From Methylotenera_A sp049687015 (GTDB lineage: Bacteria; Pseudomonadota; Gammaproteobacteria; Burkholderiales; Methylophilaceae): DNA of 54,054 nt. The stretch's first letter is position 1. Each line of letters begins with the position of its first letter. The stretch covers positions 1-54,054 of the forward strand of contig JBAVIP010000079.1 in assembly GCA_049687015.1 (NCBI GenBank). The letters are read 5' to 3'. A program made the position numbers and the translations under genes. The notes under the pieces are model-generated. The model saw only the letters and a program-made list of their open reading frames with translations. It did not search any database and had not been told where the DNA came from. This document shows, one piece after another, positions 26,006-33,652 of the stretch.

Positions 26006-27085
26006 TTAATTATCAGAGTAGCGAAATTGTACCCGTTTAGTATTGCAAAACAATTCATAAGCAATCGTACCCGCAGCTTTTGCAACGTCATTAGCCAATA
26101 CCTGGTCGCCCCACAGTTCAACTGTTGAGCCAATGTTAGCGTTTGGAATATCCGTTAAATCCACAAACAGCATATCCATCGAAACACGGCCAATGATGCG
26201 CGTCATTTTGCCATCAACCGCCGCAGGCGCACCTGTAGCTGCCCTTGGGTAGCCATCCGCATAGCCGCAAGCCACCACACCGACTATCGTTTCCTTTTCA
26301 GCCGTGAATATGCTGCCGTAGCCAATGGATTCGCCTTTGGTGATTTTGCGAATCGAGATGATTTGTGACGTGAGTTGCATCACAGGTCGCAATTTTGTAT
26401 CTGGCACCATTAACGGATCTGCGCCATACAACATAATTCCTGGTCTTGACCAATTGCCTTTGGCGGCTTGCCAACCAAGAATTGCAGCCGAATTTGCAAG
26501 GCTAAAATCTGCCATATAAGCTTGCGAATTAAGGCAAGCAACCATATTTTTAAAAAACTCAATTTGCTGCAAGGTGTGTTGTGAACTTAAATTATCTGCA
26601 TTGGCAAAATGCGACATGAGCACAATTTTAGCGACGTTTTGATGTTGATCAAGTTGCGCATAAGCACTTACATACTCGCTTGGAGATAAACCCACACGAT
26701 GCATGCCGCTATCGAGCTTAAGCCACACATGCAAGGGCTTGGCGGGTTTTGCTGCAAGTAGAATTTCAACCTGCCATTGTGCATGTACCACCAGCCACAA
26801 GTCATTTGCGACAATTTCCGGCAACTCGGCGGCCTCAAAAAAGCCTTCCAGCAACAGAATGGGATTCTTGATGCCTGCCTGACGTAGCTGCAGCGCCTCT
26901 TCCAGGCAGGCAACCGCAAATCCATCGGCTTCATTTTCTATCGCTTTGGCGCATTGCACTGCGCCATGGCCATAGGCATTGGCCTTGATGACCGCCAACG
27001 CTTTGCCGCCATGCATTTGCTTGGCAACGCGATAATTATGGCGAAACGCATCCAGGCGAATATGCGCAATAGCGGGACGGGACAT
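26006..27085 (-). CDS. dadX: Alanine racemase, catabolic DadX type
   Basis: PLP-dependent fold-type III racemase of 359 residues. The PLP lysine is K34 (AVIKANAYGHG) and the catalytic tyrosine is Y256 (GESIGYGSIFTAEKE). It interconverts L- and D-alanine. Lying 4 bp after dadA and before ridA, it is best read as the catabolic enzyme that feeds D-alanine to DadA. If no second alr exists elsewhere it would also supply peptidoglycan. SpuC and the other pyruvate-linked transaminases of the window make L-alanine, which gives a functional link. Confidence 0.88.
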   Translation of the reverse strand: MSRPAIAHIRLDAFRHNYRVAKQMHGGKALAVIKANAYGHGAVQCAKAIENEADGFAVACLEEALQLRQAGIKNPILLLEGFFEAAELPEIVANDLWLVVHAQWQVEILLAAKPAKPLHVWLKLDSGMHRVGLSPSEYVSAYAQLDQHQNVAKIVLMSHFANADNLSSQHTLQQIEFFKNMVACLNSQAYMADFSLANSAAILGWQAAKGNWSRPGIMLYGADPLMVPDTKLRPVMQLTSQIISIRKITKGESIGYGSIFTAEKETIVGVVACGYADGYPRAATGAPAAVDGKMTRIIGRVSMDMLFVDLTDIPNANIGSTVELWGDQVLANDVAKAAGTIAYELFCNTKRVQFRYSDN

Positions 27086-27089
27086 AAAG

Positions 27090-28427
27090 TTATGCCTTTA
27101 TTAGGGCGTGTTTAGGATTGGCGTGTTTTTGAACGCTCTTATTGTAACGATTTAAGCTCAAATCGTCACTTTGTATCGCCGGCTGATGGTTCGCCACCAA
27201 ATCCGCCAGTAGCTGCCCAGAACCGCAAGCCATGGTCCAGCCTAAAGTACCATGGCCTGTATTAAGCCACACGTTGTCATACAGGCTGTTTGTTTTGCCA
27301 ACACTGGACGCTCTGCCGATAATCGGTGTGCCATCTGGTGTCATCGGGCGCAAGCCTGTCCAGAACAGTGATTTTGAGGTATCTCCAGCATTAGGGAACA
27401 AGCTATTCAGCACCATTTCCAGCGTTTCGCGCCGACGCGGATTCAAGCTTAAATCGAAGCCCGCAAGCTCCGCCATGCCGCCTACCCTGATTCTATCGTC
27501 AAAGCGCGTAATAGCCACTTTGTAAGTTTCATCCATCACGGTAGAAACAGGCGCGGCGTCAGGATTGATGACAGGCACGGTGAGCGAATAGCCTTTGACT
27601 GGATACACTGGAATATGCAAACCCAACCCCTGCATGAGCTGGCGTGTGTAGCTGCCAAGCGCCACTACATATTGGTCGGCATCCAGCATTTCTGTGCCAA
27701 CATCGGTGCTAATTTCCACCCCAAAAAGCTTGTTATTTTTGGTAAGAAGGTGATTAATGCTAACGTTATGGCGAAATTTAACGCCAAGTTCTTTCGCCTT
27801 TTCAGCCAGATGGGTTGTGAATAGCTGGCAATCACCGGTTTCATCGCCGGGCAAGCGCAGGCCACCCAACAGCTGATCTTTTACCAGCGCTAAAGCAGGT
27901 TCTGCACGGGCACAGCCATCAGGGTCAAGGTGCTCAAACGGCACGCCCATTCGGCTTAACACGGCAATGTCCTTTGCTTCGGCATCCAGCTGTTTTTGTG
28001 TGCGGAATACCTGCAAAGTACCCTGGGTGCGGCCTTCGTAGGCAATACCTGTATTGGCACGTAGCTCGCTTAAGCAATCGCGGCTATATTCTGCCAGGCG
28101 CACCATACGCTCTTTATTGCAATCGTAGCTCTTGGCGTTGCAGTTTTGCAGCAATTTAAATGTCCACTGCAATTGCCATAGCGTGAAGTCTGGCTTCAAT
28201 GAAAGTGGCGAATGGCGTTGAAACAGCCATTTCAACGCCTTCATCGGTACACCCGGGGCAGCCCATGGCGCAGCATACCCAGGGGAAATTTGTCCTGCGT
28301 TGGCAAAGCTGGTTTCCAGCCCTACTGCTGGCTGACGGTCTATCACTGTGACATCAAACCCTTTCTGCGCCAAATAGTAAGCAGAAGTGACACCCACTAC
28401 GCCAGAACCCAGTAGAAGCACCTTCAT
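27090..28427 (-). CDS. dadA: D-amino acid dehydrogenase small subunit DadA
   Basis: FAD-dependent membrane-associated dehydrogenase that oxidises D-alanine and other D-amino acids to keto acids. I start it at the ATG at 28427, where the FAD fold begins (MKVLLLGSGVVGVTSAYYLA); a GTG at 28460 would add 11 residues before the nucleotide fold. About 445 residues. FANAGQISPGYAAPWAAPG and the C-terminal NTGHGTLGWTMACGSG are typical DadA blocks. First gene of dadA-alr-ridA, divergent from an Lrp-type regulator, with a good Lrp box in between. Confidence 0.92.
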   Translation of the reverse strand: MKVLLLGSGVVGVTSAYYLAQKGFDVTVIDRQPAVGLETSFANAGQISPGYAAPWAAPGVPMKALKWLFQRHSPLSLKPDFTLWQLQWTFKLLQNCNAKSYDCNKERMVRLAEYSRDCLSELRANTGIAYEGRTQGTLQVFRTQKQLDAEAKDIAVLSRMGVPFEHLDPDGCARAEPALALVKDQLLGGLRLPGDETGDCQLFTTHLAEKAKELGVKFRHNVSINHLLTKNNKLFGVEISTDVGTEMLDADQYVVALGSYTRQLMQGLGLHIPVYPVKGYSLTVPVINPDAAPVSTVMDETYKVAITRFDDRIRVGGMAELAGFDLSLNPRRRETLEMVLNSLFPNAGDTSKSLFWTGLRPMTPDGTPIIGRASSVGKTNSLYDNVWLNTGHGTLGWTMACGSGQLLADLVANHQPAIQSDDLSLNRYNKSVQKHANPKHALIKA

Positions 28428-28539
28428 CACGACCCCGTATTTATTAAAGACAATATGCACAGTCTATTGAATATCAGCGTATTAAATTAACCAAATTAGT
28501 TACTTTTATATATATAATTAACTAATAATTTTTATTTAG

Positions 28540-28554
28540 TAGTAATATTTACTA
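28540..28554. promoter_or_regulatory. Lrp-type binding site between dadA and lrp
   Basis: TAGTAATATTTACTA fits the published E. coli Lrp consensus YAGHAWATTWTDCTR at 13 of 15 positions and is nearly palindromic. A larger arm pair TTTAGTA / TACTAAA (28535-28556) surrounds it, in a very AT-rich divergent promoter. Likely the site used by the adjacent regulator. Confidence 0.6.
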
Positions 28555-28598
28555 AAAATTATATAAAAAATAGTTTTATTTAATATCAAGGAGAAATC

Positions 28599-29096
28599 AT
28601 GCGCATCCGTACCCATGCAGTACGCGAGCTGGATCGTATTGATATGAAAATATTGTCCGTGCTGCAAGCAGATGCGCGCATCCCCATTACCGAACTGGCG
28701 GAGCGCGTAGGCCTGTCTGTCACTCCTTGCGGCGAGCGCATTAAAAACCTGGAAAAGGAAGGCGTGATTCTGGGTTATCACGCGCGCCTGAACCCGCATG
28801 CACTCAGCCTGGATTTGCTGGTATTTGTGGAACTCAAACTTTCTACCAAATCGGGTGCGATTTTTGGCAAATTCAAACAGGAAATTCTCAAGCTGCCAAG
28901 CGTGCTGGAGTGCCATTTGGTTTCTGGCGATTTTGATTACCTTATTAAAGCACGCATCGCAAAAATGGCAGATTACCGCACCTTGTTGGGCGATATATTG
29001 CTCACCCTGCCTGGCGCGCAGGAATCGCGCAGTTATATCGTGATGGAAGAAGTAAAAGAAGGCCTTGCGCTGCCGCTTGTTGAAGCTAACGAATAA
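28599..29096 (+). CDS. Lrp/AsnC-family regulator of the dad operon
   Basis: 165 residues. A winged-helix domain at ~10-60 (ITELAERVGLSVTPCGERIKNLEKEGVILGY) and an effector-binding RAM domain at ~70-150 (VFVELKLSTKSG ... VLECHLVSGDFDYLIKARI). AAGGAGA precedes the ATG. It is divergent from dadA, as in other proteobacteria where DadR/Lrp-type proteins induce dadA with alanine. Its 3' end is only 4 bp from copy B of the 33-bp element, which belongs to the next operon. Confidence 0.9.
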   Translation: MRIRTHAVRELDRIDMKILSVLQADARIPITELAERVGLSVTPCGERIKNLEKEGVILGYHARLNPHALSLDLLVFVELKLSTKSGAIFGKFKQEILKLPSVLECHLVSGDFDYLIKARIAKMADYRTLLGDILLTLPGAQESRSYIVMEEVKEGLALPLVEANE

Positions 29097-29100
29097 AAAC

Positions 29101-29133
29101 AAGTGGCTCTAACTAAATATTCTGAATGGCTCT
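29101..29133 (-). promoter_or_regulatory. Putative MocR operator, copy B (ydcS operon)
   Basis: On the minus strand AGAGCCATTCA (from 29133) and AGAGCCACTTG (from 29110) repeat with a 23-bp period around TATTTAG. By my count it is identical to copy A at 27 of 33 positions. It stands 120 bp before ydcS and about 33 bp upstream of a putative -35 box, the place for an activator. Read relative to the gene, its orientation is the same as for puuD and speB. Confidence 0.65.
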
Positions 29134-29165
29134 TGTTGCATATCCAGTTTAAGAAAACAATGCTA

Positions 29166-29194
29166 TTGTAATCGGTAAGATTTTGCTTTAATTT
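29166..29194 (+). promoter_or_regulatory. Putative ydcS promoter
   Basis: TTGTAA (29166) and TAATTT (29189) are separated by 17 bp, about 58 bp before the ydcS start. The hexamers are moderate, as expected for an activated promoter. Read by eye. Confidence 0.35.
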
Positions 29195-29252
29195 TGTTAT
29201 GTATGCCCGATTTAATATTTTTGAATTCTGTCACTTTTTTAAGGGGATTAAA

Positions 29253-30419
29253 ATGATTTCAATTTCAATTAAACAAGCTTTAGTGGCAGTTTTTACTGCG
29301 GGTTTAGCTGCAGGCATCTGCAGCGCTCATGCAGAACATGTCAGCAAAATTGGTGCAGGCGAAGGCAAGCTTGATATCATCGCTTGGCCTGGTTACCTTG
29401 AGCGTGGCGAATCAGATAAAAACTACGATTGGGTGACCGGCTTTGAAAAGGAAACCGGCTGCAAGGTGAACGTAAAAACCGCCGGCACTTCGGATGAAAT
29501 GGTGTCGCTGATGAATAAAGGCGGCTACGACCTGGTGACCGCCTCGGGCGATGCCAGCCTGCGTTTGGTGGCAGGCAAAAAAGTGCATCCGATCAATACC
29601 GCTTTAATTCCCTCATGGAATACGATAGATTCCCGCCTGCAGAATGCACCGTGGCACACCGTTGGTGGCAAGCATTATGGTGTGCCTTACCAGTGGGGGC
29701 CAAACGTGCTGATGTATAACACGCAAGTATTTAAAACCGCGCCCACATCGTGGGCGACGGTGTTCGAGCCGCAAAACCTGCCCGATGGCAAACCAAATAA
29801 AGGCCGCATTCAAGCTTACGATGGGCCGATCTATATCGCTGATGCGGCGCTATATTTGATGAAAAAAGACCCGTCACTTGGCATTAAAGACCCGTATGAG
29901 CTTAACGAAAAACAATACGCCGCTGTATTAAAACTGCTGCGCCAGCAAAAAACACTCACACATAGATATTGGCATGACGTAACCGTGCAAATGACCGATT
30001 TCAAAAAAGAAGGCGTGGTGGCTTCAGGCGCATGGCCATATCAGGTCAATGCCCTAAAAACTGAAAAGCAGCCGATTGCCTCTGTGATTCCAACAGAAGG
30101 CGCGACAGGCTGGGCGGATACCACCATGCTGGCCGCTGGTGCGAAGCATCCGAATTGTGCGTACAAATGGCTTGAACATTCGCTGAACCCGAACCTGCAA
30201 TCGGGCCTGGCAGAATGGTTTGGCTCTAACCCTGCCGTAGCTACCGCCTGTAAAACCAAGGCGCCAGGCGGGAGTGACTTCTGCGCAGATAACGGGTTTG
30301 AGCGCTTTACCGAAATTAAATTCTGGAGAACGCCGCAAGCCAAATGCTCGCTTAAAGAAGGCTGCGTACCATACAGCCGCTGGACGAAGGACTATATCGC
30401 CATCATGGGTGGCAGATAG
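29253..30419 (+). CDS. ydcS: Polyamine-binding periplasmic protein YdcS
   Basis: Substrate-binding protein of the YdcSTUV importer. AAGGGG before the ATG at 29253, and the signal peptide starting there (cleaved after AHA near residue 26), decide the start. 388 residues. The blocks LDIIAWPGYLERGESDK, FEKETGCKVNVKTAGTSDEM and YDLVTASGDASLRL match E. coli YdcS very closely. Unlike PotF of this window it has no lipobox. In E. coli YdcS is linked to putrescine uptake and polyhydroxybutyrate synthesis. It heads the ydcS-ydcT-VOC-ydcU-ydcV-patD operon. Confidence 0.93.
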   Translation: MISISIKQALVAVFTAGLAAGICSAHAEHVSKIGAGEGKLDIIAWPGYLERGESDKNYDWVTGFEKETGCKVNVKTAGTSDEMVSLMNKGGYDLVTASGDASLRLVAGKKVHPINTALIPSWNTIDSRLQNAPWHTVGGKHYGVPYQWGPNVLMYNTQVFKTAPTSWATVFEPQNLPDGKPNKGRIQAYDGPIYIADAALYLMKKDPSLGIKDPYELNEKQYAAVLKLLRQQKTLTHRYWHDVTVQMTDFKKEGVVASGAWPYQVNALKTEKQPIASVIPTEGATGWADTTMLAAGAKHPNCAYKWLEHSLNPNLQSGLAEWFGSNPAVATACKTKAPGGSDFCADNGFERFTEIKFWRTPQAKCSLKEGCVPYSRWTKDYIAIMGGR

Positions 30420-30428
30420 TTATAGTCT

Positions 30429-31442
30429 ATGGTTGCAGCCGTCGAGTTTTCCGCCGTCAGCCGCCATTACGGTAATGTAAAAGCGGTTGATGATGTAACG
30501 ATTGCTGTTGCCGAAGGCGAGTTTTTTTCCATGCTCGGGCCAAGCGGTTCGGGCAAAACCACTTGTCTGCGCTTGATTGCAGGTTTTGAGCAGCCAAGCT
30601 TTGGCAGCATAAAAATCTTCGGCAAAGAAGCTGCTGGCGCGCCGCCTTATGAGCGCGAAGTGAACACTGTTTTTCAGGATTACGCGCTGTTTCCGCACAT
30701 GAACGTGCTGGATAACGTGGCATATGGTTTGCGCGTAAAAGGCATCGCCAAACCGGAAAGTTACCAGCGCGCCGGGCACGCACTAGCGCAAGTGGCGCTG
30801 GCAGAATACGGCAGGCGCAGGCCAGGTGAGCTTTCAGGTGGGCAGCGCCAGCGTGTAGCATTGGCGCGGGCGCTGGTGAATGAGCCGCGTGTGTTATTGC
30901 TGGACGAACCGCTGGGCGCGCTGGATTTAAAGCTGCGCGAGCAAATGCAACTGGAACTCAAAACCCTGCATAAGAAACTCGGCATTACCTTTATTTACGT
31001 CACGCACGACCAGGGCGAAGCGTTATCCATGTCCGACCGCGTGGCGGTATTTAACCGTGGCAGAATCGAGCAAGTGGATTCGCCGCGCAACCTTTACACC
31101 CACCCAAAAACCAGCTTTGTAGCGGATTTTGTCGGCACTTCAAATGTGGTAAGCGGTGATTTGGCACAGCATATTACCGGTAATAGCCAGGCATTTTCAA
31201 TTCGCCCTGAACATATCGGCATTTACACCGGGCAGGCCAATGTTTTGAAGGTAAATGGCGAAGTCGCAGATATTCAATACCACGGCGCAACCAGCAAAAT
31301 AGAGGTTGCTGTGGATGGTCAATTGTTATCCATGGTGCTTTCCAACACTGAAGTAAGCGAAGCGAAGCTGCCAAAAATCGGTCAAAAACTTACCTTGTGT
31401 TGGCCACAAAGCCGCATGGTGATGCTGGAAAAATCTTTATGA
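30429..31442 (+). CDS. ydcT: Polyamine ABC transporter ATP-binding protein YdcT
   Basis: ATPase of 337 residues, the same length as E. coli YdcT. Walker A GPSGSGKTT (about 36-44), signature LSGGQRQRVALARA, Walker B VLLLDEPLGALD and switch THDQGEALSM are intact. The C-terminal TOBE-like part holds SIRPEHIGIYTG. It begins 9 bp after ydcS with a weak ribosome site. It powers the YdcU/YdcV permease pair. Confidence 0.93.
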   Translation: MVAAVEFSAVSRHYGNVKAVDDVTIAVAEGEFFSMLGPSGSGKTTCLRLIAGFEQPSFGSIKIFGKEAAGAPPYEREVNTVFQDYALFPHMNVLDNVAYGLRVKGIAKPESYQRAGHALAQVALAEYGRRRPGELSGGQRQRVALARALVNEPRVLLLDEPLGALDLKLREQMQLELKTLHKKLGITFIYVTHDQGEALSMSDRVAVFNRGRIEQVDSPRNLYTHPKTSFVADFVGTSNVVSGDLAQHITGNSQAFSIRPEHIGIYTGQANVLKVNGEVADIQYHGATSKIEVAVDGQLLSMVLSNTEVSEAKLPKIGQKLTLCWPQSRMVMLEKSL

Positions 31443-31469
31443 CGAAACTGGCTATTTGAGCGCTTTCAT

Positions 31470-31892
31470 ATGTTTACTTACATTTGCTTAGGTACCAATG
31501 ATATCGCGTATAGCGCACAGTTTTACGACGCAACGCTTGGTGCACTTGGCATTAAACGTTGCGATGTGCGTGACGAATCGAACTGGGACGGTTGGGTTGG
31601 TTGGGGCATATATGAAAACCATGGCCAAACAGAGGTGGCACTATGGCTGTGCCAACCATTCGATGGGTGTCCTGCCACCGTCGGCAACGGCACCATGGTC
31701 GCCTTGCAAGCTAAATCTTGGCAGGAAGTTAACGCTTTTCATGCCGCAGCCATTGCCAACGGAGGCCAATCAGAAGGTGAGCCCGGGCTTCGCCTCCACT
31801 ACGGTCCCGACTTTTACGCAGCCTATATACGCGACCCAGATGGTAATAAACTCGCAGCTGTGTGCCGTGGTTTTACCAAATCACATGGCTAG
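31470..31892 (+). CDS. VOC-family (glyoxalase/bleomycin-resistance-like) protein inside the ydc operon
   Basis: 140 residues with one vicinal-oxygen-chelate domain made of two beta-alpha-beta-beta-beta modules (TYICLGTNDIAYSAQFYDATLGALG at the start, YIRDPDGNKLAAVC at the end). These enzymes bind a metal and act on aldehydes, dioxygenase substrates or antibiotics. It lies between ydcT and ydcU, which are adjacent in E. coli. Its stop overlaps the chosen ydcU start by 8 bp, so it is translated as part of the operon. A role in handling aminoaldehydes or methylglyoxal is only a guess. Confidence 0.8.
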   Translation: MFTYICLGTNDIAYSAQFYDATLGALGIKRCDVRDESNWDGWVGWGIYENHGQTEVALWLCQPFDGCPATVGNGTMVALQAKSWQEVNAFHAAAIANGGQSEGEPGLRLHYGPDFYAAYIRDPDGNKLAAVCRGFTKSHG

Positions 31893-32814
31893 TAATATCA
31901 TGCCTCAGTTAAGTCGAGCAGTTTCCAACACGCTTTACCGCAAAAACAATCTCTTAATATTTTTGCTGCTCACCCCCCCGCTGCTATGGTTTGGCGTAAT
32001 TTACCTGGGTTCATTATTTGCTTTACTGTGGCAGAGCTTTTATACATTTGATAGTTTCAGCATGTCGGTTTCACCCGACTTAACGCTCGAAAATTACCGC
32101 AGTCTATTTGACGCCACCAATTTTGACATTATCCTGCGCACACTCAGCATGGCGATTGCGGTGACGCTGGCCTGCGCCTTAATCGCCTTCCCGATTGCCT
32201 ATTACATGACACGCTACGGCAGCCGCGCCGAAAAAGGCTTTTTCTACATCGCGGTGATGCTGCCGATGTGGGCGAGCTATATCGTTAAAACCTATGCATG
32301 GACGGTGATTTTGTCGCAACAAGGCATTTTATACTGGTGCATCAATCACTTAGGCTTAACTTCTGCACTTAACCATGTGCTGCAAATACCCGCCATCGGC
32401 GGCAACACGCTCGCCACATCCAACCTCGGGCGCTTTATGGTGTTCACCTATATCTGGCTGCCCTTCATGATTTTGCCGATACAAGCCGCGCTGGAGCGTG
32501 TGCCGACTAATCTGCTGCAGGCCTCTGCTGATTTGGGTGCGAGGCCGGCACAAACCTTTCGCCGCGTGTTATTGCCGCTGGTGTTTCCCGGTGTAGTGGC
32601 AGGTTCTATTTTCACTTTTTCGCTCACACTGGGCGATTACATCATTCCGCAACTCATCGGCCCCAGCGGCCTGTATATCGGCACGATGGTGTACACCATG
32701 CAAGGCTCGGTAGGCAATATGCCGCTAGCGGCTGCGTTTACTGTAGTACCGATTATTTTGGTGAGTATTTACTTGATGTTGGCAAAACGCGCAGGAGCTT
32801 TCGATGCTCTTTAA
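31885..32814 (+). CDS. ydcU: Polyamine ABC transporter permease YdcU
   Basis: Inner-membrane permease. The frame is open back to 31498, but that part is only a shadow of the VOC gene. I start at ATG 31885, overlapping the VOC stop, which gives 309 residues, close to E. coli YdcU; ATG 31900 is the alternative. About six transmembrane segments, the first at LLIFLLLTPPLLWFGVIYLG. The EAA-type loop is LLQASADLGARPAQTFRRVLLPLV. It overlaps ydcV by 11 bp. Confidence 0.88.
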   Translation: MASNIMPQLSRAVSNTLYRKNNLLIFLLLTPPLLWFGVIYLGSLFALLWQSFYTFDSFSMSVSPDLTLENYRSLFDATNFDIILRTLSMAIAVTLACALIAFPIAYYMTRYGSRAEKGFFYIAVMLPMWASYIVKTYAWTVILSQQGILYWCINHLGLTSALNHVLQIPAIGGNTLATSNLGRFMVFTYIWLPFMILPIQAALERVPTNLLQASADLGARPAQTFRRVLLPLVFPGVVAGSIFTFSLTLGDYIIPQLIGPSGLYIGTMVYTMQGSVGNMPLAAAFTVVPIILVSIYLMLAKRAGAFDAL

Positions 32815-33616
32815 GCCAAATAAAACCGAGCCTAGCGCACCTATATGGCTGAAAACCCTTGCCTACGGCGGCCTGGTGTTTTTACATTTCCCCATAGTCG
32901 TCATCGTCATCAACGCTTTTTTAGCGGGAGATGGCGATAAGACTTACTTTACTTTGCGCTGGTTTCACGAGGCGTTTGCACGTGAGGATGTCATGTCAGC
33001 CGTCGCGCTATCGCTCAAAGTGGCGACTGTAGCGACTCTGCTCGCGCTCATCATGGGCACCATGGCCGCCGCCGCACTCTACAGACGCAACTTTTTTGGC
33101 AAAGAAGCCATTACCACCATGCTGATTCTGCCGATTGCCCTGCCCGGCATCATCACAGGCATCGCGCTGCTCTCTGCCATGAACATACTTGATATCACAC
33201 CTGGTTTTATTACCATTGTTGTGAGTCATGCCACGTTTTGCGTGGTCATGATTTACAACAATGTAGTTGCGCGCTTCAGGCGCATGCCGCACAGCCTGGT
33301 GGAAGCCTCGATGGATTTGGGCGCGGATGGTTTTACAACGTTTCGGCATATTATTTTGCCGCAACTTGCGACCGCCTTGCTGGCGGGCGCATTGCTGGCA
33401 TTTGCACTATCATTTGATGAACTGATTGTGACCATATTTACCGCAGGGCATGAAGTCACACTGCCGATCTGGCTGCTTAACCAGCTCGCACGCCCACGTG
33501 ACGCAGCGATTACCAATGTGGTCGCCATGATGGTGATGCTGATTACCGCATTACCGATTATTGCCGCCTATTATTTAACACGCGGCACAGAAAGCATCGC
33601 CGGCAGCAGCCGCTAA
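32804..33616 (+). CDS. ydcV: Polyamine ABC transporter permease YdcV
   Basis: Second permease of the YdcSTUV importer, 270 residues with about six membrane helices and the EAA loop EASMDLGADGFTTFRHIILPQL near 166-187. GGAG precedes the start, which overlaps ydcU. FALSFDELIVTIFTAG is typical of PotC/YdcV-type permeases. It is followed 36 bp later by patD. Confidence 0.92.
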   Translation: MLFKPNKTEPSAPIWLKTLAYGGLVFLHFPIVVIVINAFLAGDGDKTYFTLRWFHEAFAREDVMSAVALSLKVATVATLLALIMGTMAAAALYRRNFFGKEAITTMLILPIALPGIITGIALLSAMNILDITPGFITIVVSHATFCVVMIYNNVVARFRRMPHSLVEASMDLGADGFTTFRHIILPQLATALLAGALLAFALSFDELIVTIFTAGHEVTLPIWLLNQLARPRDAAITNVVAMMVMLITALPIIAAYYLTRGTESIAGSSR

Positions 33617-33652
33617 AAAATCGGGTATTATTTTTGATAGAGGGTCGAAAAA

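Noticed and set aside
28536..29102. 188-codon minus-strand frame opposite the Lrp-type gene
   Set aside because: It is the antisense of the well-supported regulator, whose plus frame has a ribosome site and conserved domains.
31498..31884. Long N-terminal extension of YdcU
   Set aside because: It lies fully inside the VOC gene in another frame and has no permease features; the permease begins near 31885 or 31900.
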